Assembly (NCBI RefSeq): GCF_900104795.1
Contig: NZ_FNTG01000001.1
Span: 1,798,001-1,862,000 of the forward strand
Source of the DNA: Burkholderia sp. WP9
GTDB lineage: Bacteria > Pseudomonadota > Gammaproteobacteria > Burkholderiales > Burkholderiaceae
DNA: 64,000 bases
Direction of reading: 5' to 3'
Numbering within the stretch: position 1 is the stretch's first letter; each line of letters starts with the position of its first letter. Shown in pieces: positions 1-8,753 of this stretch. The notes beneath the pieces were generated by a model that saw only the letters and a list, made by a program, of their open reading frames with translations, was not told the DNA's origin and searched no databases. The translations under genes were made by a program, and so were the position numbers.

Positions 1-1260
1 CAGCGCATCCTTCATGGCGACCAGCGACAGCACCGCTTCGCGACCGTCGATGATCCGGTGGTCGTACGACAGCGCCAGGTAGTTCATCGGGCGGATCACG
101 ATCTGGCCGTTTTCGACCACAGCGCGTTCCTTCGTGGCGTGCACGCCCAGAATCGCGGATTGCGGCGGGTTGATGATCGGGGTCGACAGCATCGAACCGA
201 ACACACCACCGTTCGAGATCGAGAACGTGCCGCCGGTCATTTCTTCGATCGACAGCTTGCCGTCTTTCGCCTTCTGGCCGAATTCGGCGATCTTCTTCTC
301 GATGTCGGCAAGGCTCAGCTGATCCGCATTGCGCAGGATCGGCACCACCAGACCGCGCGGCGAACCGACCGCGATACCGATGTCGAAGTAGCCGTGATAG
401 ACGATGTCGTTACCGTCGATCGACGCGTTCACCAGCGGGAACTTCTTCAGCGCGTGAACCGCCGCCTTCACGAAGAACGACATGAAGCCGAGCTTCACGC
501 CATGTTCCTTCTCGAACTTGTCCTTGTACTTGTTGCGCAGGTCCATCACCGGCGCCATGTTCACTTCGTTGAACGTGGTCAGGATGGCGTTGGTTTGCTG
601 CGACTCGAGCAGACGCTCGGCGATACGAGCGCGCAGACGCGACATCGGCACGCGTTGTTCCGGGCGGTCCTTCAGCCATTGGTCAGCCGAAGCCGGCGCC
701 TTGACGTCCGGCAGCGACGGCTTCGCAGCCTTCGGTGCGGCGGCCGGAGCCGGTGCCGGTGCCGGTGCGGCCTTGGCAGCAGGAGCGCCCGCGGTCAGCA
801 CGTCACCCTTGGTGATGCGGCCGTCGCGGCCCGTGCCGGCGACGTCGCCCGCGCCCAGGCCCTTCTCGGCCATCAGCTTGCCGGCAGCCGGCGAAGCAGC
901 GGTGTTCGCACCCGTTGCGGATGCGGCTTGAGCTGCCGGCGCCGGTGCAGCGGCGGGTGCCGGTGCGGCTTGCGGAGCGGGCTTCACTTCGGCTTCGACA
1001 GCAGCGGCGCCTGCCGTGCCTTCGGTGTCGATCTTGGCGATCACCTGATCAGCTACGACGGTATCGCCGTCGTTCGCGATGACTTGCGCGAGCACGCCGG
1101 CCGAGGGTGCCGGCACTTCGAGCACGACTTTGTCGGTCTCGATTTCGATGAGAATTTCGTCTTGAGCAACAGCCTCGCCGGGCTTCTTCTTCCACTGCAG
1201 CATCGTGGCTTCCGAAACCGACTCGGAGAGCTGGGGAACCTTGACTTCAACAATAGCCAT
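1..1260 (-). CDS. odhB: Dihydrolipoyllysine succinyltransferase, E2 of 2-oxoglutarate dehydrogenase (3' end outside window)
   Basis: This is the E2 core of the 2-oxoglutarate dehydrogenase complex, which transfers succinyl groups from the lipoyl arm to CoA in the TCA cycle. The ATG is at 1258-1260. An N-terminal lipoyl domain carries the lipoylation lysine in ETDKVVLEV (Lys44). A long Ala/Pro linker, a peripheral-subunit-binding segment around [14 protein letters not shown], and the acyltransferase domain follow. The catalytic motif [13 protein letters not shown] lies near the window edge, so only about the last ten residues should be missing. It lies 140 bp downstream of odhA on the same strand, and the pair is presumably cotranscribed. 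The E3 gene lpd would be expected next, outside the window. Confidence 0.96.
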   Translation of the reverse strand, partial: MAIVEVKVPQLSESVSEATMLQWKKKPGEAVAQDEILIEIETDKVVLEVPAPSAGVLAQVIANDGDTVVADQVIAKIDTEGTAGAAAVEAEVKPAPQAAPAPAAAPAPAAQAASATGANTAASPAAGKLMAEKGLGAGDVAGTGRDGRITKGDVLTAGAPAAKAAPAPAPAPAAAPKAAKPSLPDVKAPASADQWLKDRPEQRVPMSRLRARIAERLLESQQTNAILTTFNEVNMAPVMDLRNKYKDKFEKEHGVKLGFMSFFVKAAVHALKKFPLVNASIDGNDIVYHGYFDIGIAVGSPRGLVVPILRNADQLSLADIEKKIAEFGQKAKDGKLSIEEMTGGTFSISNGGVFGSMLSTPIINPPQSAILGVHATKERAVVENGQIVIRPMNYLALSYDHRIIDGREAVLSLVAMKDAL

Positions 1261-1400
1261 TATGAATATCCTGAATACGTATCGGGTGACGGCGCGCGAT
1301 CCATGGATCCGCCGACCGCCTGCGAACCTTGACTGCCGCGCTGATCATTCAGATGCGGCACGGGAAAGCGCCCTGCGCTTTCCCGGTTCGGCTCTTGTGA

Positions 1401-4274
1401 TTATTTAGCGATCGACGCGCTCTTGAGGCGGCCGAAAGCGCCTTCGACCAGCGCCTTCTGCTGCTCGTAGTGCTTCGCGTAGTAGCCGACTGCCGGCGAG
1501 GCCGAAGCCGGACGTCCGCTGTATGCCAGCTTCTGCCCTTCCTTCATGCCGTCCTTCAGGTGGTGCTCGATGTAGAACCACGGGCCTTGATTCTGCGGCT
1601 CGTCCTGCACCCAGACCACTTCGGTCGCGTTGTCGTACTTCTTCATTTCCGCTTCGAACTGCTTGTGCGCGAACGGATAGAGCTGTTCGATACGGATGAT
1701 CGCGACGTCGTTCGACTTCGATTCACGGCGATGCGCCAGCAGGTCGTAGTACACGCGGCCCGAGCACACGACCACGCGCTTGACCTTCTTCGCGTCGATC
1801 GCTTCGTCGATTTCGCCGAGGATCGGCTGGAACGCGCCCTTCGCCAGTTCGGACAGATCCGACACGGCTTCCTTGTGACGCAGCAGCGACTTCGGCGTGG
1901 CGACGATCAGCGGCTTGCGGAACAGGCGGATCATCTGACGGCGCAACAGGTGGAAAATCTGCGCCGGCGTGGTCGGTTGAACGACCTGCATGTTGTGGTC
2001 TGCGCACAATTGCAGGAAACGCTCGATACGTGCCGACGAGTGCTCCGGACCCTGACCTTCGTAGCCATGCGGCAGCAGCATGGTGAGACCCGAAACGCGG
2101 CCCCACTTCACTTCGCCCGACGAGATGAACTGGTCGATCACGACTTGCGCGCCGTTCACAAAGTCGCCGAACTGCGCTTCCCACGCGACGAACGTATTCG
2201 GTTCAGCGGTCGAGTAACCGTATTCGAAGCCCAGCACCGCTTCTTCCGACAGCACCGAGTCGATCACCGTGAACTTCGCCTGACCTTCAGCGATGTTCTG
2301 CAGCGGCACGTACGTGCCGTCGTTCCAGCGTTCGCGGTTCTGATCGTGCAGCACCGCGTGGCGGTGCGTGAACGTGCCCCGGCCCGAGTCCTGACCGGTC
2401 AGGCGAACTGCGTAGCCCGAAGCGACCAGCGACGCGAATGCCAGGTGTTCGCCCATGCCCCAGTCGAGCTTCGCTTCGCCACGACCCATCGCGCGACGGT
2501 CGTTAATGACGCGCTCGACCAGCGGGTGAACCTTGAAGTTTTCCGGAATCGTGGTGATGCGCTCAGCAAGGCGCTTCAGTTCCGCGAGCGGCACTGCGGT
2601 ATCCGCGGCGTCGGTCCACTTGCGGTTCAGGAACGGCACCCAGTCCACCGCGTACTTGCTCTTGTAGTTCGAGAGCACCGGGTCGACCGTGTGATGGCCT
2701 TCGTCCATGGCCTTGCGGTAGGCCTTGACGTATTCGTCCGCGTCGGCAGCCGTGATCACGCCTTGCTGCACCAGCTTTTCAGCGTACAGCGCGCGCGTGC
2801 CCGGGTGCTTGGCGATCGTCTTGTACATCAGCGGCTGCGTGACAGCCGGCGTGTCCTGCTCGTTGTGACCCAGCTTGCGGAAGCAGACGATGTCGACGAC
2901 GACGTCTTTATGGAACTGCATGCGGAAGTCGATAGCCAGCTGCGTAGCCAGAACCACTGCTTCAGGATCGTCACCGTTCACGTGCAGCACCGGCGCTTCG
3001 ATCATCTTGACCACGTCCGAGCAGTACAACGTGGAGCGCGAGTCACGCGGGTCCGACGTCGTGAAGCCGATCTGGTTGTTGATGACGATGTGCAGCGTGC
3101 CGTGCGTGCCGTAACCACGCGTTTGCGCGAGGTTCAGCGTTTCCATCACGACGCCCTGGCCGGCGAAAGCCGCGTCGCCGTGGATCTGCACCGGCAGCAC
3201 TTGCAGGCCGCTGTCGTCGCCGCGACGGTCCATACGGGCCTTGGCCGAACCTTCGACCACCGGGTTGACGATTTCGAGGTGCGACGGGTTGAACGCGAGC
3301 GACAGGTGGACCGGGCCGCCTTCGGTCGAGACGTCCGACGAGAAACCCTTGTGGTACTTCACGTCGCCGGCCGGCAGGTCGTCGTGGTGCTTGCCTTCGA
3401 ATTCGGCGAACAGATCCGCCGGCATCTTGCCGAGCGTATTGACCAGCACGTTCAGACGGCCACGGTGAGCCATGCCGATGACGATTTCCTGAACGCCGTT
3501 GGCGCCGCCGTGACGCACGACTTCGTCCATCGACGCGATGAAGCTTTCGCCGCCTTCGAGCGAGAAGCGTTTCTGGCCGACGTACTTGGTGTGCAGGAAG
3601 CGCTCGAGGCCTTCAGCGGCCGTCAGGCGATTCAGGATGTGCTTTTTCTTTTCGTTCGAGAAGCTCGGCGTGGAACGGATCGATTCCAGCTTCTCTTTCC
3701 ACCAGCGCTTCTGCTCCGGATCGCTGATGTACATGTACTCGGCGCCGATCGTGCCGCAGTACGTGTCGCGCAGTGCCTTGACGATCTCACGCAGCGAAGC
3801 ACGCTCGAATCCGAAATACAGATTCGTGGCGCTGAACTCCTGGTCCATGTCGGCTTCGGTGAAGTCGTAGAACGCGGGTTCGAGTTCGGGGATGGCGGGA
3901 CGTTCGCGGCGCTTCAGGGGATCGAGATTGGCCCATTGCGAGCCGAGGAAGCGATATGCGCCGATGAGGGACTGCACATAGACTTGCTTTCGCGCGGTGG
4001 CGAGGTCTTCGCCGCCGGTTGCGGTGCGCGGGATGAAGGCGTTGGCCTTGGCGCGTTGCGCAAACGATTCGACGATCGGGCCATGGGCCACGTCGTTGGC
4101 ATTGCTGCCATCCGATGCAGGGACGTTCTGCAACGCGTCGAAATAGCTGCGCCAGTTCTCGGGCACTGACGCCGGATTATCGAGATACGCTTCGTACATT
4201 TCTTCTACGTACGGAGCATTGCCGCCGAACAGATAAGAGTTCGACTGGAATTGCTTCATCATTTTTACGCTCAC
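1401..4274 (-). CDS. odhA: 2-oxoglutarate dehydrogenase E1 component
   Basis: This thiamine-diphosphate-dependent E1 subunit decarboxylates 2-oxoglutarate and reductively succinylates the lipoyl arm of OdhB. The 957-residue length is typical of the family. The N-terminal segment NSYLFGGNAPYVEEMYEAYL is the usual E1o start. GMAHRGRLNVLVNTLGK and GDAAFAGQGVVMETLNL are ThDP-site motifs, and NNQIGF follows in the same domain. The C-terminal transketolase-like part contains HGYEGQGPEHSSARIERFLQ. The ATG at 4272-4274 has an AAAGGTGAG Shine-Dalgarno element. A structured 5' leader resembling the sucA RNA motif lies just upstream. It is the first gene of the odhA-odhB unit. Confidence 0.97.
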   Translation of the reverse strand: MSVKMMKQFQSNSYLFGGNAPYVEEMYEAYLDNPASVPENWRSYFDALQNVPASDGSNANDVAHGPIVESFAQRAKANAFIPRTATGGEDLATARKQVYVQSLIGAYRFLGSQWANLDPLKRRERPAIPELEPAFYDFTEADMDQEFSATNLYFGFERASLREIVKALRDTYCGTIGAEYMYISDPEQKRWWKEKLESIRSTPSFSNEKKKHILNRLTAAEGLERFLHTKYVGQKRFSLEGGESFIASMDEVVRHGGANGVQEIVIGMAHRGRLNVLVNTLGKMPADLFAEFEGKHHDDLPAGDVKYHKGFSSDVSTEGGPVHLSLAFNPSHLEIVNPVVEGSAKARMDRRGDDSGLQVLPVQIHGDAAFAGQGVVMETLNLAQTRGYGTHGTLHIVINNQIGFTTSDPRDSRSTLYCSDVVKMIEAPVLHVNGDDPEAVVLATQLAIDFRMQFHKDVVVDIVCFRKLGHNEQDTPAVTQPLMYKTIAKHPGTRALYAEKLVQQGVITAADADEYVKAYRKAMDEGHHTVDPVLSNYKSKYAVDWVPFLNRKWTDAADTAVPLAELKRLAERITTIPENFKVHPLVERVINDRRAMGRGEAKLDWGMGEHLAFASLVASGYAVRLTGQDSGRGTFTHRHAVLHDQNRERWNDGTYVPLQNIAEGQAKFTVIDSVLSEEAVLGFEYGYSTAEPNTFVAWEAQFGDFVNGAQVVIDQFISSGEVKWGRVSGLTMLLPHGYEGQGPEHSSARIERFLQLCADHNMQVVQPTTPAQIFHLLRRQMIRLFRKPLIVATPKSLLRHKEAVSDLSELAKGAFQPILGEIDEAIDAKKVKRVVVCSGRVYYDLLAHRRESKSNDVAIIRIEQLYPFAHKQFEAEMKKYDNATEVVWVQDEPQNQGPWFYIEHHLKDGMKEGQKLAYSGRPASASPAVGYYAKHYEQQKALVEGAFGRLKSASIAK

Positions 4275-4279
4275 CTTTC

Positions 4280-4378
4280 TTCGAGCTTCTCGAGAAATAG
4301 CGGGTTACAGAACCTTCCGCGACACGGCCTGACCGTTTAGCGGATTGCGCGAATCAAGTCTTGCTTGGAAGGACCTAA
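4280..4378 (-). ncRNA. Structured 5' leader of odhA, probable sucA RNA motif
   Basis: Read on the minus strand, the leader folds into nested helices. An outer CCTT/AAGG stem pairs 4313-4316 with 4369-4372. A CAAG-CAAGA-CTTG hairpin occupies 4355-4367. A CCGC/GCGG helix (4317-4320 with 4340-4343) encloses an ACGG/CCGT hairpin (4324-4327 with 4333-4336). A small CGAG/CTCG hairpin follows, just before the Shine-Dalgarno. A conserved RNA found only upstream of sucA/odhA in Burkholderiales is an established motif, and position and orientation agree here. I could not align it to the family model, so the family name is inferred from context and helices. Confidence 0.65.
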
Positions 4379-4379
4379 A

Positions 4380-4818
4380 ACTTTGCACCCAGGGAGCATA
4401 TCACAGAACGGATAGTGCAGATAGCAGACGGACCGGCCCCAGAGCCCGTCCGGACGGCGTTTGCGCGTCGTTTCGAGAATCCGCAAAAGTGCATGGCGCC
4501 ATGCGCAACGATCGCCCTCAATAGGAGGCGCCCGCATGCATAGACACGAAGAGAGAAATCATGTTGTGGGGGCGCACCGCTATTCGCCGTGGTGCGTCAA
4601 CAAGACGAGGCCGCGGACACCGGCACCTTCTGGCCACCCTCGGATGTAGTGGCTGCTCAATACCCTGCCCGGTGACGTTTTCCACAGACTGCATGCATGC
4701 AATACGGTTCCGGCATTGACAGGCCGACGAGAGGATCGCGGCTTATCAAAGGAAGCGATGCGTATCGGTATGCCGTTACTTTCACGGTGTTTTTACGATT
4801 TTCCAAAGGAATGACCTA
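4380..4818. other. Intergenic stretch between odhA and the C58 protease gene
   Basis: Two short open frames (about 4337-4537 minus and 4461-4649 plus) have no recognisable product and no good ribosome site. It presumably holds the odhA promoter on the minus strand and the promoter of the plus-strand protease gene. I find no hrp-type TTCG-N16-TTCG box upstream of the protease gene. No repeat or RNA structure was recognised besides a short GCATGCATGC run near 4690. Confidence 0.5.
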
Positions 4819-5877
4819 ATGGGACTCACTGTCCAGAGCATGAGCGCAGTTATGCAGAAACAGGTTTCCGACAGCACGTCTTTCGCACCGAAAACGCCGG
4901 CACAGACACCAGCGGTGTTCCCGGGCCAGATTTTGTCCGGGGACAGGCGCACACCGCGACATGAGCGCTCCGTCGATCCGACACCGGGCGCGATCGGCAA
5001 CGGACCGACCGACCCTGCGAAACAAGGGCCGGGCGCCGATCAGACACTGGATCGGGACAAACGCGGCCAGGTGCTGGGCGCCTGTAGCGGGTCCTACTTC
5101 CGGGAATGCAGAGGCGGAGAGGAGCTTCTCCACGATGCAACATAGCACGAAAGATTCGATCAGGCCTACCACGCCAGGACGAGAAACGGCCCCGATGGGA
5201 AGGGCAGTTGCCAAGGCGTTGTTTTCGAAGCCATGCGCCGCGTTGATCGCGCAACCGATGGCGCCTCGGCTCCCGACACCTTGCAGGAAGCGATCAGCCA
5301 TATGAACAGGGACATGGACACCCTGTCAGCCTCAAACCACGGGGGCATTTATGACCGGATCGACGGTTTCCAGAGAGGATCGAGGCTCCCGCCACTCGCT
5401 AACTATCGCCAGTCGTCGAGCACTAATTTCAACCCCGACGGCAGGACTGATCGCTCGACCCGCATCGACGGATTGATCCATTCCTTCGATGGCAACACCA
5501 TGCCTGAAGGCGGCCTCGCATACGTACGTTTAGGCATCCGGCACGCTGACTCGATGGCATCGGAGCCATACGGACACGCGTTAGCCATACAGCATCTTCC
5601 GGGCGGGAGCCAGTACACACTTTTCGATCCGAACAACGGCGCCTTCACGTATAGCAACCTTGCGGATATGCAAAACTCTTTGAGCAATTACCTAGGTACA
5701 GCATTCTCAGAGGATGGATACGTGGTCGCCCCGGATAGCGTTAATTTCTATACGCCGCCCGCAGCGCGTGATTGGGGCTCAGCAGCGCCGGTCACCACAG
5801 TTGCCCCACCCGGCGTCGTTCTGCCCGAGACCAATGAATTGCTACGACACTTTGGACTCCACCACACCCAACTCTAA
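4819..5877 (+). pseudogene. YopT/AvrPphB-type (peptidase C58) cysteine protease effector, interrupted by an in-frame TAG
   Basis: The ATG at 4819 follows an AAAGGA ribosome site. The reading frame runs to 5877 with a single interruption, a TAG at 5143-5145 (codon 109). Reading through it gives a 352-residue product with a Ser/Thr/Pro/Gln-rich N-terminus, as is common in type III effectors. Three catalytic motifs of family C58 are present in order: Cys131 in KGSCQGVVFEAM, His253 in PYGHALAI and Asp270 in LFDPNNGAF. The spacing (122 and 17 residues) closely matches YopT (C139/H258/D274). No ATG, GTG or TTG lies between the TAG and the Cys codon, so downstream re-initiation would lose the nucleophile. 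Bases 5641-5700 hold only 26 G/C of 60, well below the neighbours, which suggests acquisition. I see no secretion genes nearby. It could be a recent nonsense pseudogene, a suppressed stop, or a sequencing error. Confidence 0.8.
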
Positions 5878-5944
5878 ACCTCACCTCACACAAAGCACGA
5901 ATCACGGCCGACAAATGTAAGCTGTCCCGGCCGCCGCCCAAATG

Positions 5945-5984
5945 AAAGAAGCCGTTCCGGACAAGTCCGGAACGGCTTCTTTTT
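5945..5984. terminator. Bidirectional intrinsic terminator between the C58 gene and typA
   Basis: A perfect 14-bp stem (5948-5961 with 5966-5979, loop CAAG) is followed by five T on the plus strand. On the minus strand the T-rich stretch is shorter. It can end the protease transcript and the typA transcript, which converge here. Confidence 0.9.
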
Positions 5985-6040
5985 ATCCACGCGGCGCCGA
6001 GGTCAGTAACAGCGGCGCCTCAAGCGCACGCGCCATTCAC

Positions 6041-7867
6041 TCAGTCCACCGCGCCCTTACGGCTCGCGCTGCGGCGCTCGTGCTCCTTCAGATAACGCTT
6101 GCGCAGACGGATGGATTGCGGCGTGACTTCGACCAGTTCGTCGTCGTCGATGAATTCGACCGCGTATTCCAGCGACATCTGGATCGGCGGCACGAGGCGC
6201 ACCGCTTCGTCCGTACCCGACGAACGCACGTTGGTCAGTTGCTTGCCCTTGATCGGGTTCACGACCAGGTCGTTGTCACGGCTGTGAATGCCGATGATCA
6301 TGCCTTCGTACAGCGGCTCGCCCGGCGACACGAACATACGGCCGCGATCCTGCAGCTTCCACAAGGCGTACGCGACTGCCGCGCCGTCGTCCTGCGAGAT
6401 CAGCACGCCGTTGCGACGCTCGCCGACCGCGCCTTCGCGCACCGGCTGATACGAGTCGAACGTGTGGCTCATCAGGCCCGTGCCGCGCGTGAGCGTGAGG
6501 AATTCCGACTGGAAGCCGATCAGGCCGCGCGCCGAAATACGGTATTCGAGACGCGTACGGCCACGGCCGTCCGACGCCATGTCGAGCATTTCGCCCTTAC
6601 GGCGGCCCAACTCTTCCATCACGCCACCCTGGTGGCCGTCTTCCATGTCGACCGTCAGGTTTTCGTACGGCTCGTGCTTCACGCCGTCGACTTCCGTCAT
6701 CACCACGCGCGGACGCGACACGGCCAGCTCGTAGCCTTCGCGACGCATGTTTTCCACCAGAATGGTCAGGTGCAGCTCACCGCGGCCCGCCACTTCGAAC
6801 GTGGTTTCGTCGCCGGTTTCCTTCACGCGCAGCGCGACGTTGTGGTTCAGCTCCTTCATCAGGCGGTCACGGATCTGACGGCTCGTGACGAACTTGCCTT
6901 CGCGGCCGGCCAGCGGCGACGAATTGACGAGGAAGTTCATGGTCAGCGTCGGTTCGTCGACGGTGATCATGGGCAGCGCTTCCGGTTGTTCCGGTGCGCA
7001 GATGGTCACGCCAATGCCGATTTCTTCGATACCGTTGATCAGCACGATGTCGCCAGCTTCAGCCGAGTCGACCTGCACGCGCTCCAGACCCTTGAACGAC
7101 AGCACCTGGTTGATCTTGCGGTTCAGGATCGCGCCGTCGGGACCCGAACGGACGGCGACCGCCATGCCGGGCTTGATGCGGCCACGCGTGATACGGCCGA
7201 CGCCGATACGGCCGACATACGACGAATAGTCCAGCGACGTGATCTGCAGTTGCAGCGGCGCCTCCGGATCGGCCGGACGGACCGGCACGTGTTGCAGCAC
7301 AGCCTCAAACAGCGGGCGCATATCGCCTTCGCGCACGTCCGGGGTCAAGCCTGCGTAGCCGTTCAGACCCGATGCGTAGACGATCGGGAAGTCGAGTTGT
7401 TCGTCGGTTGCGCCGAGCTTGTCGAACAGGTCGAACGTCTGGTTGATCACCCAGTCGATCCGCGCGCCCGGCCGGTCCACCTTGTTGATCACGACGATCG
7501 GCTTCAGGCCGAGCGCCAGCGCCTTCTTGGTCACGAAGCGCGTTTGCGGCATCGGACCTTCGACGGCGTCGACCAGCAGCAGCACGGAGTCGACCATCGA
7601 CAGCACGCGCTCCACTTCACCGCCGAAGTCCGCGTGGCCCGGGGTGTCGACGATGTTGATGTGCGTGCCTTCGTACTCGACCGCGCAGTTCTTGGAAAGA
7701 ATCGTGATGCCACGTTCTTTTTCGATGTCGTTCGAGTCCATCACCCGCTCAGCGATCTGCTGGTTGTCACGGAACGTGGCGGTTTGACGGAGGAGCTGGT
7801 CGACGAGCGTGGTCTTGCCGTGGTCGACGTGGGCAATGATGGCGATGTTGCGTAGGGCGCGAGTCAT
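6041..7867 (-). CDS. typA: Ribosome-associated GTPase TypA/BipA
   Basis: This translational GTPase of the EF-G family binds the ribosome and aids 50S assembly and stress or cold adaptation. I place the start at 7865-7867, giving [20 protein letters not shown], because the upstream in-frame ATG at 7939 would add residues absent from the family. The resulting 608 aa is the usual length. G1 is [10 protein letters not shown]3 is [13 protein letters not shown] and G4 is NKVDRPGA, all in the first 140 residues. Domain II, the EF-G-like domains and the TypA-specific C-terminus follow. It is transcribed alone, divergently from the marR-led efflux operon. Confidence 0.96.
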   Translation of the reverse strand: MTRALRNIAIIAHVDHGKTTLVDQLLRQTATFRDNQQIAERVMDSNDIEKERGITILSKNCAVEYEGTHINIVDTPGHADFGGEVERVLSMVDSVLLLVDAVEGPMPQTRFVTKKALALGLKPIVVINKVDRPGARIDWVINQTFDLFDKLGATDEQLDFPIVYASGLNGYAGLTPDVREGDMRPLFEAVLQHVPVRPADPEAPLQLQITSLDYSSYVGRIGVGRITRGRIKPGMAVAVRSGPDGAILNRKINQVLSFKGLERVQVDSAEAGDIVLINGIEEIGIGVTICAPEQPEALPMITVDEPTLTMNFLVNSSPLAGREGKFVTSRQIRDRLMKELNHNVALRVKETGDETTFEVAGRGELHLTILVENMRREGYELAVSRPRVVMTEVDGVKHEPYENLTVDMEDGHQGGVMEELGRRKGEMLDMASDGRGRTRLEYRISARGLIGFQSEFLTLTRGTGLMSHTFDSYQPVREGAVGERRNGVLISQDDGAAVAYALWKLQDRGRMFVSPGEPLYEGMIIGIHSRDNDLVVNPIKGKQLTNVRSSGTDEAVRLVPPIQMSLEYAVEFIDDDELVEVTPQSIRLRKRYLKEHERRSASRKGAVD

Positions 7868-8120
7868 AGGAACCTGGAGACAGTTGAGTGCGCCAGCAGA
7901 GCAGCATTGTGTACGAAGCCAACAAAGCCCAAAGCGCACTTTTGGGAACCCAACATTATAGCACGCGTAAATGAAGCTTTCTGGTATTCCCTGATAAGCC
8001 CGCCGTCTTCCTCGTAGCGGCGCGCCGGAAATAAAGTGTAAGGGGCGGCAAAACCCTACGCAAAATCGCGCGGACCTTGCCTTGAGATGGAATAGACCTT
8101 TGCCTAAGCTGTAATAACAC

Positions 8121-8150
8121 TTGCCGCGTCAACCAACCGCCCACTATAAT
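8121..8150 (+). promoter_or_regulatory. Promoter of the marR-efflux operon
   Basis: A TTGCCG -35 element (8121-8126), an 18-bp spacer and a perfect TATAAT -10 element (8145-8150) lie 35 bp before the marR ATG. This is the clearest sigma-70 promoter in the window. Confidence 0.7.
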
Positions 8151-8185
8151 CCTGCCTAGTCAACCATTGCATTCGCACGAGAATC

Positions 8186-8704
8186 ATGACCGAGCCGTCT
8201 TCCACACCCACGCCGGACGTCATCAGTGAGTACCAGTTAGGCGAAAGCGTCGGCTACCTGATCTCGCGAGTGAAATCGACCATGTCGAACCTGGTCAATC
8301 AGCGCAGCATGGCCGAGTTGGGCATCACCAGCCAGCAAGGCAGCATCCTGTTCATGGTGGCGAGCGGCAAGTGCCTGCTGGCGGCCGAACTGGCGCGTGA
8401 ATATGGCATCGACGCAAGCGCCATCACGCGTCTGATCGACCGACTGGAAAAGCGCGGCCTGCTTACACGGGTGCGCAGCAACGAAGACCGCCGGGTCGTG
8501 CGCCTCGCGCTGACGCCGGAAGGTCTCGCGATCGCCGCCAGAATGCCGGCTATTTTCACCGGCGTGATGGACAACCTGCTCGGCGGCTTCACCCCGGAAG
8601 AAGTGGGTTTTCTGAAGAGCATGCTGCGCCGCGTGCTCCTCAATTCCGGCGACCAAACGGGACTAACCCGTGATGCAGCAAGCAATTTTGACAGTAAATC
8701 GTAA
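8186..8704 (+). CDS. MarR-family transcriptional regulator of the adjacent efflux operon
   Basis: This is a 172-residue winged-helix regulator. The recognition region ELAREYGIDASAITRLIDRLEKRG and the wing motif NEDRRVVRLALTPEG are typical of MarR. Such proteins usually repress their own operon until a phenolic or drug ligand binds. It is the first gene of a unit with an outer membrane factor, an EmrA-like adaptor and an EmrB-like pump, so its likely role is that of EmrR. A long inverted repeat spans its stop codon (8678-8716) and is a candidate operator. The ligand cannot be read from sequence. Confidence 0.9.
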   Translation: MTEPSSTPTPDVISEYQLGESVGYLISRVKSTMSNLVNQRSMAELGITSQQGSILFMVASGKCLLAAELAREYGIDASAITRLIDRLEKRGLLTRVRSNEDRRVVRLALTPEGLAIAARMPAIFTGVMDNLLGGFTPEEVGFLKSMLRRVLLNSGDQTGLTRDAASNFDSKS

Positions 8705-8716
8705 GAAATTGCTTGC
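8678..8716. promoter_or_regulatory. 11-bp inverted repeat overlapping the marR stop codon, candidate operator
   Basis: GCAAGCAATTT (8678-8688) and AAATTGCTTGC (8706-8716) are perfect inverted repeats with a 17-bp spacer. A consensus TTGACA sits at 8688-8693, although no good -10 is found at the right spacing. The repeat lies between marR and the outer membrane factor gene, so it may be a regulator site or an RNA hairpin that sets relative expression within the operon. Confidence 0.5.
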
Positions 8717-8753
8717 AGCGTCCATCATTACAATTCACTCAAAGAGTCGAGCG

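Noticed and set aside
1470..4169. 899-codon plus-strand open frame opposite odhA
   Set aside because: It is a GC-rich antisense shadow of a certain gene, Arg/His/Val-rich with no domain. The same applies to long frames opposite typA, recC, infB and the IclR gene.
4337..4649. Two short frames upstream of the C58 gene as effector chaperone genes
   Set aside because: No ribosome sites, no chaperone-like acidic composition, and one overlaps the odhA leader RNA.
5233..5877. Independent gene from the ATG at 5233
   Set aside because: It starts after the catalytic Cys, and the upstream frame continues in phase across a single stop, so this is the 3' part of one gene.
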